Below, piece after piece: positions 50,891 to 59,819 of a stretch of 64,000 bases of DNA. Both the position numbers and the translations under genes were made by a program. The notes beneath the pieces are model-generated. The model ran no database searches. It was not told the DNA's origin and was given only the letters and a program-made list of their open reading frames with translations. The DNA comes from Snodgrassella alvi (lineage in GTDB: Bacteria > Pseudomonadota > Gammaproteobacteria > Burkholderiales > Neisseriaceae): positions 1,863,701-1,927,700 of the forward strand of contig NZ_CP160328.2 in NCBI RefSeq assembly GCF_040741455.2, given 5' to 3'. Each line of letters opens with the position of its first letter. Position 1 is the first letter of the stretch.

Positions 50891-51020
50891 TTTCAACTAA
50901 ATTATTTCATCATTCACAACAGGCTGTCGGGAAACTGGCAGTCTGTTGCTGTATTGGCAGAAGCTTGAGCTAAATGTTTCCTGCCAGCTGAAATGATTAA
51001 AGTGATTACTCTAAAACCCA

Positions 51021-51049
51021 TTGAACCGCGCATCAAATTGTCTTAAAAT
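51021..51049 (+). promoter_or_regulatory. Sigma-70 promoter of the second ferredoxin-NADP reductase gene
   Basis: TTGAAC at 51021-51026 and TAAAAT at 51044-51049 have a 17-base spacer. The expected transcript starts near 51056, 100 bases before the ATG. Confidence 0.6.
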
Positions 51050-51155
51050 TCACACCTTACGCCAGCGCCGACAGCAAAAATGCTTATTCAGACATCAGGC
51101 TGGCGTATTTTCGGTTTACGCTAAAAATACCGCTTTCCTTAATCATGGATTATTA

Positions 51156-51932
51156 ATGGCAGCCTACAACACTCAAAAAGTCCTGTCCGTACATCACTGG
51201 ACAGATGCATACTTCACATTTACCTGCACCCGTGACGAATCTCTGCGTTTTCAGAATGGCCAGTTTGTCATGATTGGCTTGCTGGTGGATGGCAAACCGC
51301 TAATGCGTGCTTACAGTATTGCCAGTGCCAATTGGGAAGAAGAGCTGGCTTTTTTCAGTATCAAAGTACAGGATGGCCCATTAACCAGTCGCCTGCAACA
51401 CCTGAAGCCGGGCGATGAAGTGCTCGTTAGCAAAAAGCCCACTGGCACATTGATTGCTGGTGATCTCAATCCTGGTAAAAACCTGTATTTGCTTTCTACC
51501 GGTACCGGTTTAGCACCGTTTCTCAGCGTCACCAAAGACCCTGATATCTACGAGCAGTTTGAAAAAATTATCCTGATTCACGGCGTACGCTACCAGAAAG
51601 ATTTGGCCTATTACGACCACTTCACCACCGAACTGCCTAATCACGAATATCTGGGTGAGATGGTGCGCGAAAAACTAATTTATTATCCGGTGGTATCACG
51701 TGAAGACTACATTCATCATGGGCGCTTAACTGATTTAATGAAATCAGGTAAACTTTTCACCGACATTGGCTTACCACCGATCAATTCCGCCGACGACCGA
51801 GCTATGATTTGTGGCAGTCCGGAAATGCTCAAAGATTGCTGTGACACCCTCAATAGCTTCGGGCTATCCATTTCCCCGAAAATGGGGCAGCGCGGTGACT
51901 ATGTAATTGAGCGCGCATTCGTGGAGCAGTAA
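51156..51932 (+). CDS. fpr: Ferredoxin/flavodoxin-NADP(+) reductase, second copy
   Basis: 258 residues from ATG 51156; the frame is open further upstream but the promoter at 51021-51049 lies inside that extension. FAD motif RAYSIASA, NADP motif LLSTGTGLAPFLSV and MICGSPEML are conserved. The C-terminal VIERAFVEQ is the usual tail of the bacterial subclass I Fpr. It recycles electrons between NADPH and ferredoxin/flavodoxin. It is the more typical of two paralogs in this window (the other at 44431). Confidence 0.92.
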   Translation: MAAYNTQKVLSVHHWTDAYFTFTCTRDESLRFQNGQFVMIGLLVDGKPLMRAYSIASANWEEELAFFSIKVQDGPLTSRLQHLKPGDEVLVSKKPTGTLIAGDLNPGKNLYLLSTGTGLAPFLSVTKDPDIYEQFEKIILIHGVRYQKDLAYYDHFTTELPNHEYLGEMVREKLIYYPVVSREDYIHHGRLTDLMKSGKLFTDIGLPPINSADDRAMICGSPEMLKDCCDTLNSFGLSISPKMGQRGDYVIERAFVEQ

Positions 51933-52044
51933 AGCTATACCGGACGAATTCGGCAGCAGCCATTGTCAGTCAATGTGCTGCTGATTTTATTTAGTCTGGC
52001 AGCCATATCATGCTACTCATTTAACTGCACCTTAACCGCGAACT

Positions 52045-52962
52045 ATGCAAAATCTGCTTACTTTGTTCATCATCTTGATTCCGCTGTTTGCCGGATTTTG
52101 TATTCCTGTGCCTGCGCGTGCCGTTAGCTGGCTGAATATCGGACTCTCATGGCTGGTGTATTTGATTTTATTTTTGATTGGTCTGTCACTGGCACAAGTG
52201 CCCAATCTAGGCGCCGAGTTGGCTGTCATCAGTTTTACCGTAGCAGTATTATTTGTCTGCCTTATAAGTACCAATCTACTGCTGTTTATCTGGTTTGACC
52301 GCCGTTACCCGTGGCATGTGCAACGGCAGCAGACCGCAACCCAGTCAGGTGATATCAGCATTATGGGTAGCTTAAAACAGGTAGCCTGTCTGCTGCTCGG
52401 TTTGACCGCCGGCCACTTTTTTTCTTTTAGCTGGTTAGGCAATCCGCAGGCTGCTGTCAACAAGGCACTGATTATTCTATTGCTGCTGGTTGGAATGCAG
52501 TTGCGTAGTTGCGGTATTACCTTGCGACAAGTATTTCTGAATCGCCGTGGTGTGATTTGTGCCGTTTTATTCACACTGGCCAGTCTGCTTGGCGGTCTGC
52601 TGTTTGCACTGTTGATGCCAAACGTATCCATTAGCAAAGGGCTGGCACTGAGTAGTGGATATGGCTGGTATTCGCTTTCCAGCATTATTATAAGTAAATC
52701 CTATGGAGCCGTGTGGGGCAGCATTGCCATGTTCAATGATCTGGCACGCGAATTCTTTGCGCTGCTGTTTATTCCTCTTTTGATGCGACGCTATCCTACT
52801 GCAGCCGTCAGCATCGGCGGCGCCACCAGCCTTGATTTTACCCTGCCCGCGATACAGGCTTCCGGTGGAATCAGTGCTGTACCATTGGCCATCAGCTTCG
52901 GCTTTATTGTAAATTTAACCGCGCCGGTGCTAATGGTGTTTTTTTCTTCACTGAATTTTTAG
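52045..52962 (+). CDS. lysO: LysO-type lysine exporter (YbjE/DUF340 family)
   Basis: 305 residues with about eight to ten membrane helices. The C-terminal LysO domain contains SSGYGWYSLSSIII, FNDLAREFFALLFIPLLMRR and GGATSLDFTLP, all conserved in LysO. The protein exports L-lysine and toxic analogues such as thialysine. The N-terminal half is less conserved, as usual. It is about 110 bases downstream of fpr, and may share its transcript. Confidence 0.88.
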   Translation: MQNLLTLFIILIPLFAGFCIPVPARAVSWLNIGLSWLVYLILFLIGLSLAQVPNLGAELAVISFTVAVLFVCLISTNLLLFIWFDRRYPWHVQRQQTATQSGDISIMGSLKQVACLLLGLTAGHFFSFSWLGNPQAAVNKALIILLLLVGMQLRSCGITLRQVFLNRRGVICAVLFTLASLLGGLLFALLMPNVSISKGLALSSGYGWYSLSSIIISKSYGAVWGSIAMFNDLAREFFALLFIPLLMRRYPTAAVSIGGATSLDFTLPAIQASGGISAVPLAISFGFIVNLTAPVLMVFFSSLNF

Positions 52963-54535
52963 TGTAAAAAATTTTTTGTTTAGCTCTGCGATTGGCCAAA
53001 ATAGCCGTTCCATTTTTTGTATCTAACAAAATAGTTATTATGTTTATCAAGCGTGTATACACCAGAAAATAACGCATTATGTATCAATACTCAAAATAGC
53101 CGCTGGCCAGAGTGAATCAGTTGCCGTGAAAAAGGTGTTTGAGTTCACTGCATTACATGGATATGATCCATTACAATATCCTTGCCCAACATTTTTTGGA
53201 TTATTTTAAAGTCCATAAATAATGGCATAACCCAAAATTTTTTGTCTACAAATGACATCTATTGTTAGGTTAATGTTACATTTAAATACAAAACAAATTA
53301 CGCCTATATCAATACGACTAATGTGTTTTATATCCCGTTTTTTACCACTCTATCCGTACTTAGAAAAATTATGTTCTTCACTTATCCAACATAGAAATTT
53401 TATGAATTGAAGATGATATTAATTGTTGGAAGAAGCTAAATCATATTCACAAGTAAAATAAATAACTTTAAAGAAAATTTTGTCTGGTTTAGGTTTAACT
53501 CTTTCTATTAAATTTCAAAATATTTTCTAATTTGCATTAGCAATTGATTATTAATACCTACCTTGAAGGTATTTATTAAATGTTTGTGTCAAAGTTCAAA
53601 CCATTTATCCAGATTTTATATTTCTGATTATTCATAATAAAATTATTAATAAGGTATTTTAAACTGATAATACTAAATATATATTATAAATATATAATTT
53701 ACGAAATTATATTTTATAGAATTATATTCAAGCAAAACTAATTAAATCCTTTTTTTAAATCATTTATTTTGACAAAACTTATTTTAAGTATTAATATTTT
53801 AATGTTTAATTTAATAAATATAATGTAAAAATTGAAAACACAAGCTGTGGGAGAACAGCAACCAGACAGGAGGAACAATCTGCCGGATATCATCCGGCTA
53901 GCTATTCCGGCCGCAATAAAAAATGTTGCCTTAAATTTGGAAACAACATACAGGTATCAATCCTGATTTATTGCAATATCATTTAAATTTCACCATTCTC
54001 CAGCGGCAGTCAACAGTGCCAGAAGAAAGCAAAGCCACAGTGAATATTATTAAATATTAAATTAATGATTTGAATTAGAATTTTATGTCAAATATATCGA
54101 TATATGCGCAATTTTTAACGATATATAAAAATATGTACGCAAATAGATTGCAACAAATGAAATATCTTCATTAAAATTAAATGAAATTGCTTATTCCTAA
54201 CCATAATTTACAAATACAGCTTCACGAATTAGACCTGCCGTTGCTCGTGTTTAAGGCGCTGCATAGTATCTGAATGATACTCAGCCTGATTTAATCAATA
54301 AACTTCGATGAACCTATACGGTAAGAAAAGAGTTGATTAATAAGTTACTGAGTTTTAAAGATTCGAAAAAATCATTCTGCCTATTTGTTTTAGTTCAAAT
54401 AAACAAAGCTTTTTTATTGGCTAAAAATGCTGTTAAGAGTAAATTAAAGGCATAAAGTTTTAAAAAAAACTTTAATCTGTAAGAAATTAATCAAAACGAT
54501 ATATTCTCAAAACTAGACAAAGAAAGAGAACCATC
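52963..54535 (+). other. AT-rich gene desert with short GC-rich islets
   Basis: 1573 bases without a credible gene. Most of it is extremely AT-rich. Two patches are richer in GC: about 53845-53950, with a gccggat/atccggc hairpin at 53882-53898 and an aggaggaac motif at 53869; and about 54225-54290, with a stem formed by gctg-N3-agtatc and gatact-cagc at 54258-54285. They could be small RNAs, leader remnants or gene fossils. No long open frame, tRNA or transposase remnant was recognised. Confidence 0.6.
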
Positions 54536-55804
54536 ATGTTTATGTGGTATAAAAATGTATCAAGAAATGAGAGAAAAACTTTTTGGGCGTGTTTCAGTGG
54601 CTGGGCACTTGATGCACTCGAAAATCAGATGTTCGGATTGGTGATTCCCTCATTAATTGCCTATTTTGCCATTACCAAAGGGCAGGCCGGATTACTCAGC
54701 AGTGCGACATTAGTTACCTCAGCTTTGGGCGGTTGGTTTGCTGGAGCTCTTTCCGACCGCTATGGACGCGTCCGTACACTGCAAATCATGATTGTGTGGT
54801 TTGCATTTTTTACATTCCTGGCTGCATTTGTAACCGACTACCATTGGTTGTTAGCACTCAAAGCCTTACAGGGTTTTGGTATTGGGGGAGAATGGGCTGC
54901 CGGAGCTGTACTGATGGCTGAAACTATCTCCAGTCAGTATCGTGGCAAGGTAATGGCTATTGTACAAAGTGCATGGGCTGTGGGATGGGGATTATCCGTA
55001 ATCTTGTTTTCCATTGTGTTTAGTCTGGCACCAGAAAGCATGGCTTGGCGCATTATGTTTGCTGTGGGTCTATTGCCATCGTTACTTATATTTTATGTTC
55101 GCCGGCATGTAGAGGAACCGGTCAAGCAGACAGTCGAAACATCAAAAACCGAAGAAAGGCAACCATTAGCTGATGCACTCTTCGGTATTTTTTCACCCAA
55201 GCTTATTCGCACCACGGTATTGGGTGGTTTACTAGGACTGGGTGCACATGGCGGCTATCATGCCATTATGTCGTGGCTGCCAACCTTTCTTAAAGAAGAG
55301 CGCCATCTTTCGGTACTTAATTCTAGTGGCTATTTGGCTGTAATTATTGTTGCATTCTGGTGTGGCTGTATCGCTAGCTCGGTACTGCTCGACAAAATCG
55401 GCCGCCGCTTCAATGTAGCTTGCTTTGCCATCTGTTGTGTAATTACCGTTCGCATCTATCTTTTTGTACCATTGACTAATACCCAAATGCTGTTTCTCGG
55501 TTTTCCACTAGGCTTTTTTGCCGCTGGTATACCTTCAAGCCTTGGTGCATTGTTTAACGAACTCTATCCGCAACAGTATCGTGGTGCCGGCGTGGGTTTT
55601 TGTTATAACTTTGGCCGCATACTTTCCTCAATCTTTCCGTTTCTAGTTGGTCACATGAGTGCATCTATGTCACTGGGTTCCGCAATCGGTATTGATGCCA
55701 GCTGGGCTTATTCAATTGTAGTTATCAGTGTATTGCTCCTGCCGGAAACCAAAGGCCGTGATTTAAAGCAGATCAATCAGGATGGTCAGATTTCCGATAA
55801 GTAG
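54536..55804 (+). CDS. MFS transporter, aromatic/organic acid:H+ symporter type
   Basis: 422 residues with 12 helices. Helix 1 has the acidic GWALDALENQM motif (D and E), typical of acid:H+ symporters of the AAHS/sialate groups. Loop 2-3 is GALSDRYGRVRTL; helix 4 holds KALQGFGIGGEWAAGAVLMAE. It sits 21 bases ahead of a TIM-barrel hydrolase gene, so it probably imports that enzyme's substrate or precursor. The upstream region is a long AT-rich desert. The ribosome site is weak (agaga). Confidence 0.85.
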   Translation: MFMWYKNVSRNERKTFWACFSGWALDALENQMFGLVIPSLIAYFAITKGQAGLLSSATLVTSALGGWFAGALSDRYGRVRTLQIMIVWFAFFTFLAAFVTDYHWLLALKALQGFGIGGEWAAGAVLMAETISSQYRGKVMAIVQSAWAVGWGLSVILFSIVFSLAPESMAWRIMFAVGLLPSLLIFYVRRHVEEPVKQTVETSKTEERQPLADALFGIFSPKLIRTTVLGGLLGLGAHGGYHAIMSWLPTFLKEERHLSVLNSSGYLAVIIVAFWCGCIASSVLLDKIGRRFNVACFAICCVITVRIYLFVPLTNTQMLFLGFPLGFFAAGIPSSLGALFNELYPQQYRGAGVGFCYNFGRILSSIFPFLVGHMSASMSLGSAIGIDASWAYSIVVISVLLLPETKGRDLKQINQDGQISDK

Positions 55805-55825
55805 AATATTAAATAAGGTAAAAAA

Positions 55826-56650
55826 ATGATTCAGCCAACAATCGGCAGAATAGACAGTCATGCACATGTATTTACACTGGATTTGCCGATGGTGGCTGGC
55901 CGGCGCTATACACCGGCTCAGAATGCGCCACTGTCTGCTTATCTGGCGCATCTGGATGCGCTCGGCTGCACCCATGGCGTATTAATCCAGCCAAGTTTTC
56001 TGGGTAGTGACAATAGCTTTATGCTGCAAGCGATAGCTCAGGCTGCCCCCAGACTCAGAGGCGTAGCCTGTGTTACTCCCGATATCAGCTTGCCCGAATT
56101 GGAAGCATTAGACAGAAGCGGCATCGTTGGCATCCGTCTTAATGTTATCGATGGCACCCAGCCGGATCTGAATACTGCTGCATGGCAAGATTTGCTCGAA
56201 AAAATCAAATCTCTTTGCTGGCATGTGGAAGTGCACTGCCGCAGCAACAAACTCAGCTCCATTCTGGTGCCACTGCTTAGAAAGCAGATCAATGTGGTAA
56301 TCGACCATTTCGGCCGGCCATCAGATTGTAATCATAGCCGTGATTACGGTTTTCAGCAGCTATTAGAATGGGGGCACAGTGGGCTGGTGTGGTGCAAAAT
56401 CTCTGCGGTATACCGCATCTGTGCTCATGCGGATGAAGGTCATAAATTTTTAGCCGATACTGTACCTAAGCTTGTGGAAAACCTTGGCCGTGAGCGCCTG
56501 ATGTGGGGCAGTGACTGGCCGCATACTCAGTACGAACAGCAGATCAATCCTGAATATCTGACTACACAGCTGAATATATTGTTACAGGATGAAACACTGG
56601 CACAGGCCGTATTGTGGGACACTCCGGCTAAGTTTTTTAAATTTGTTTAA
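55826..56650 (+). CDS. Amidohydrolase-2 family TIM-barrel hydrolase (2-pyrone-4,6-dicarboxylate hydrolase-like)
   Basis: 274 residues. Metal-ligand and catalytic motifs of the family are in order: RIDSHAHVF near 8, VEVHCR, VIDHFGRP near 160, and MWGSDWPHTQY near 230. Relatives include LigI and lactonases of uronic or aromatic acid pathways. The start ATG follows aagg. Co-directional with the MFS transporter, 21 bases apart; together they form a two-gene uptake and hydrolysis module. The true substrate is not known. Confidence 0.85.
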   Translation: MIQPTIGRIDSHAHVFTLDLPMVAGRRYTPAQNAPLSAYLAHLDALGCTHGVLIQPSFLGSDNSFMLQAIAQAAPRLRGVACVTPDISLPELEALDRSGIVGIRLNVIDGTQPDLNTAAWQDLLEKIKSLCWHVEVHCRSNKLSSILVPLLRKQINVVIDHFGRPSDCNHSRDYGFQQLLEWGHSGLVWCKISAVYRICAHADEGHKFLADTVPKLVENLGRERLMWGSDWPHTQYEQQINPEYLTTQLNILLQDETLAQAVLWDTPAKFFKFV

Positions 56651-57069
56651 ACCAAATTCAGATTGATACAACTTCTTTTATGCTAAATACATTTCTGGTC
56701 GCAATGTTAGCAAAAATCTCTGTTTTGTTATGCTGTAGCAACCCTTTATCATTCAGACCAATTCTGCAAACAAGTGGCGATAAGTTTCCCTCATTCGGAA
56801 CATGATTCAGGACATATTAGAAGACTGGTTTGTTATAAGTTTTGATGTATAAATTGAACAAATATTAGACACTTTTGGTTGTTATAACAGAAATGGTTAT
56901 GAACAGTAGCAAAATTGTTTATATATTAATTTTGGCTGTTGGATTAAATTTATGCGATGGGTTAAATCAGAGCAAAAGTTCTGAAATTTTATAATTGCGA
57001 AGCATATATTGCAGGCTGTATAAAGAAAGTATGGCTTAATCCACTCATATAAATTAGGAATATTCACTT
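56651..57069 (+). other. AT-rich spacer with a possible tiny secreted peptide
   Basis: 419 bases. It contains a 33-codon frame at 56893-56994, which starts MVMNSSKIVYILILAVGL and could be a signal-like peptide, but it has no good ribosome site. No terminator for the hydrolase operon was found. The last 60 bases presumably hold the promoter of the next gene. Confidence 0.4.
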
Positions 57070-57621
57070 ATGAAAAAATACATTTTAGCTTCTGCATTAT
57101 TATTTGGGCTGTGTTCGGGCGTATTTGCTAAAGGATATAGCTATGATTCCTCTAACATCGAAGACTTACCTGCACAATGCATAACCTTGGAAACGGTTTT
57201 ATCAACAACCTATAATCAATATAATATGGCTTACAGAGGGCAAAGATCGCTGGCGGATGCTGATAGAGTAGTGGGTACAGAAATTGAAAAAGCCTTTTTA
57301 AAAGGCACACCTGATGAGTACCTGCTCAATAAAAATCTACAACAATTTACTATGATTAAAAGAAACGGGCTAGAAAATGAGATTGCTCGAAACAGAATTT
57401 ACAATCTCACCGGATTGATGACGAGACAGGAATTAATCAACATCGCTAAAAAAATGAAAAAGAAAGCAATGAATGGTGGTTTGACTGATAAAGATTATCG
57501 TATGTATGATGAATCAGTAATTAACGATTGCCTTGCCAGAGTGAAAAAACATCCGGAAGGTAATAGCGGCTCAGATTACTATAAAGCCATTGATTATTCA
57601 AAACGCAAAGCCACCAAGTAA
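57070..57621 (+). CDS. Secreted protein of unknown function
   Basis: 183 residues. A clear signal peptide (1-20, ILASALLFGLCSGVFA then K) precedes a mature, basic, mostly helical protein with two cysteines (PAQCITLE, INDCLARV) that could form a disulfide. No family is recognised. A terminator closes the gene. The AT-rich setting, next to a decayed NTPase gene, suggests accessory DNA. Confidence 0.72.
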   Translation: MKKYILASALLFGLCSGVFAKGYSYDSSNIEDLPAQCITLETVLSTTYNQYNMAYRGQRSLADADRVVGTEIEKAFLKGTPDEYLLNKNLQQFTMIKRNGLENEIARNRIYNLTGLMTRQELINIAKKMKKKAMNGGLTDKDYRMYDESVINDCLARVKKHPEGNSGSDYYKAIDYSKRKATK

Positions 57622-57628
57622 TATATCC

Positions 57629-57657
57629 AGCCGCCAAATAGGCGGCTGATTATTTTA
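57629..57657 (+). terminator. Rho-independent terminator of the secreted-protein gene
   Basis: agccgcc / ggcggct (7 bp) around aaata, followed by a moderately T-rich tail, 8 bases after the stop. The remainder to 57891 holds no gene. Confidence 0.8.
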
Positions 57658-57891
57658 TTAATGAATGGAAAGCATTAATCCAATATCCAATATCCGATAC
57701 CGGTGCTGGCAGCGGGGTAGGTTGGTCGCTGCGGCAATGATGAAGTCTTTACTCAAAGATACAAGTACAATCGGCTTTTAGGCTGAGTCTAAACAGGTCC
57801 TTATTTTGTACATCTTTAGAGCCTTGCAGATAGGCTTCATGATGGTGGATTTTAATGCTTAAAATTCATTTCTATTAAAGATGATGATTTA

Positions 57892-59323
57892 TTAAAGGCT
57901 AAAATTTACTGAAAATTCAATTGATTTTTTTAAATTTAGCAATTCATAAGTACCAAATTCTTCATATTTAATCATTAAAAAGCATTTTTCTAAGACTGTT
58001 ATTTTGTCGTTATCCAAATTATATTTTTTAATATAATTTTGTACGATTGGTGTATTAACAGATAATGGATTCAAGCTAGAAACACTCAACAGTAAACTTT
58101 CTAACAATGGAAGAGATTTTAAATCTTTAGATTCTACAACAGTAGAATGTGATTGAAGATTTTCTAAAGCACGGTTTATGAAATTTTTTATACTATTTTT
58201 ATTAAGAGATTTATAAATATCAGGAACTTTTAATTTTAAAATAATTAAGAAAAATAACAGAGTTAATTCACTTCTATCTAAATGATTATGAGTTCTTAAG
58301 ACGACATTGAGAATTTTACTAAATGACTCTTGTTCTCTTAACGTTAATTGATATAAATTAATCAAATTATTGGATAAATTTAAATAAGTGTCCCTAGAAA
58401 CTGTGTCCATATAAAAGGGTTTTGTATTATTAAGAATTTGGTCGAGAGAGAACTTTTGAAGCAAATTTTTAAAAAAGTTATTATTATCTGAAGTTGGTAA
58501 TAAATAATCAAAATCAATAAACCGCCGCAGATAGCCATTTACATCCAGTCCTTGCCCATATACCGCCTGAATGGAATGCGCAAGCTGGCTTTTATCTGTG
58601 GCCAGTACAAAAATAATATTGTCCACATTAAAAAAATGTTTGGCTTTTTCCAGTACTTCAATTGCAAAATTAAGGCGGCAGCGATCCAGCTCATCAATAA
58701 AGATTATCAATGGTTTCGTTTCATTGGTAGAGGAATAGCATTCTGCCAGTTTACTCAAATTTTCTTTAAATTAATTTAAAATTTGTTTTGATTTTTCGTA
58801 TTTTTCAATTTGCTCTTTGGCTAAACAAGCACCCAAATTGTTTGTAAACTCTACAATTTTATCCGCTTTAATTCGTCCATTCGTAAAGAAGCTTCCTATT
58901 GCTGAACCAATTGCCAGCCAGTCTTTCGCAGAAGCAGCTTTTACCCAAATAGATTGATTTGTTCTTTAACGTATTTAAAAAATCATTGCCTTTTTCCTTA
59001 TTTTCTCCAGACAAATTTTCAATTGATAAACCAATCTCCCCAATCAAAGCAATCAGTGCATCATCAGTGTAATCACTTTCCCAGGCATTGAAATAAATAG
59101 TCGGAATAGATTGCTGATGCAAATATTTTTCCCACATCCTGATAAAAGTGGTTTTGCCTTGCCCCCAGCCGCCATCAATACACAGCACAATTGATTGTTC
59201 AAAGCTGGTAATAAACTTGGTGAGAATTTCAATATTGTCTTTTCTGTTCAGTACATCGTTCTGAAACGGATTATCATCAGGAATTTCGATAGGTACACAT
59301 TTTTTCAGGCTGTTTTCACTCAT
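57892..59323 (-). pseudogene. Broken KAP-family P-loop NTPase
   Basis: Two frames on the minus strand make one protein of about 477 codons. The first (59323 to about 58940) has Walker A GGWGQGKTTF at residues 51-60 and an NAWESDYTDDALIALIGEIG segment. The second carries Walker B LIIFIDELDRC and AVYGQGLDVNGYLRRFIDFD, typical of KAP NTPases. A one-base shift in the A4 run at about 58939-58942 ends the first frame at 58868. In the shifted frame the sequence reads on sensibly to an in-frame TAA at 58771-58773. Two lesions point to true decay. KAP NTPases include PifA, which excludes phage T7, so this may be a defence relic. Confidence 0.82.
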
Positions 59324-59742
59324 TTCAGCTTATCCCCTGTAGCCAATTTGTTAGCGGCCAGCGGCCACTTGGTTTACTCTGATTTTGTATAGATTATAAC
59401 TGTTTATGTTGTATACAAGTCCGATATCATTGCATAGGTGCAGCACATTAGCGCAATATAAATATTTTAACAGTCAGATAGGCATAAAATATCGAATCAG
59501 CTCTGTATTCGGCCACTAAATTCCAGCGGCTTGTTGCAATTAGCTTTGTTAGTAGTAGCGATAAGCAGAACAACAGGCCTTGCATTTCAGTTGAGAGTAT
59601 TAGTTCCATCTAATAAGATGATTTGTAAGAAAATTATTATGAATAGTAAAGTCTGGTCACAGCCGTTGCTGAAATGCCCGATTGCGTTATAAATCCCCTG
59701 TGGCTGCTTGCTTTTTGCTATAGATGGCCTTATGTGTAGATT
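59324..59742 (+). other. Spacer without a recognisable gene
   Basis: About 420 bases between the NTPase relic and uvrB. A 60-codon frame on the minus strand (59587-59769) has no known motif and no ribosome site. The end of the gap carries an orphan terminator. Nothing else was identified. Confidence 0.45.
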
Positions 59743-59763
59743 AAACCGCGTACTGCGGTTTTT
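59743..59763 (+). terminator. Orphan rho-independent terminator before uvrB
   Basis: aaaccgc / gcggttt with a 5-base loop and five Ts. No plus-strand gene lies upstream for more than 2 kb, so it may end a small RNA or be left from a lost gene. Confidence 0.65.
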
Positions 59764-59819
59764 AGCCATTATGAGCAGTGTTAATTTTTTGGATGAATTT
59801 ATTTTCAGGTAGCAGACAT

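Noticed and set aside
45205-54535. CRISPR array, prophage or insertion sequence in the AT-rich gaps
   Set aside because: No regularly spaced repeats, integrase, transposase frame or paired terminal repeats were seen.
59587-59769. 60-codon minus-strand frame before uvrB as a transposase fragment
   Set aside because: It has no recognisable transposase motif, terminal repeats or ribosome site.
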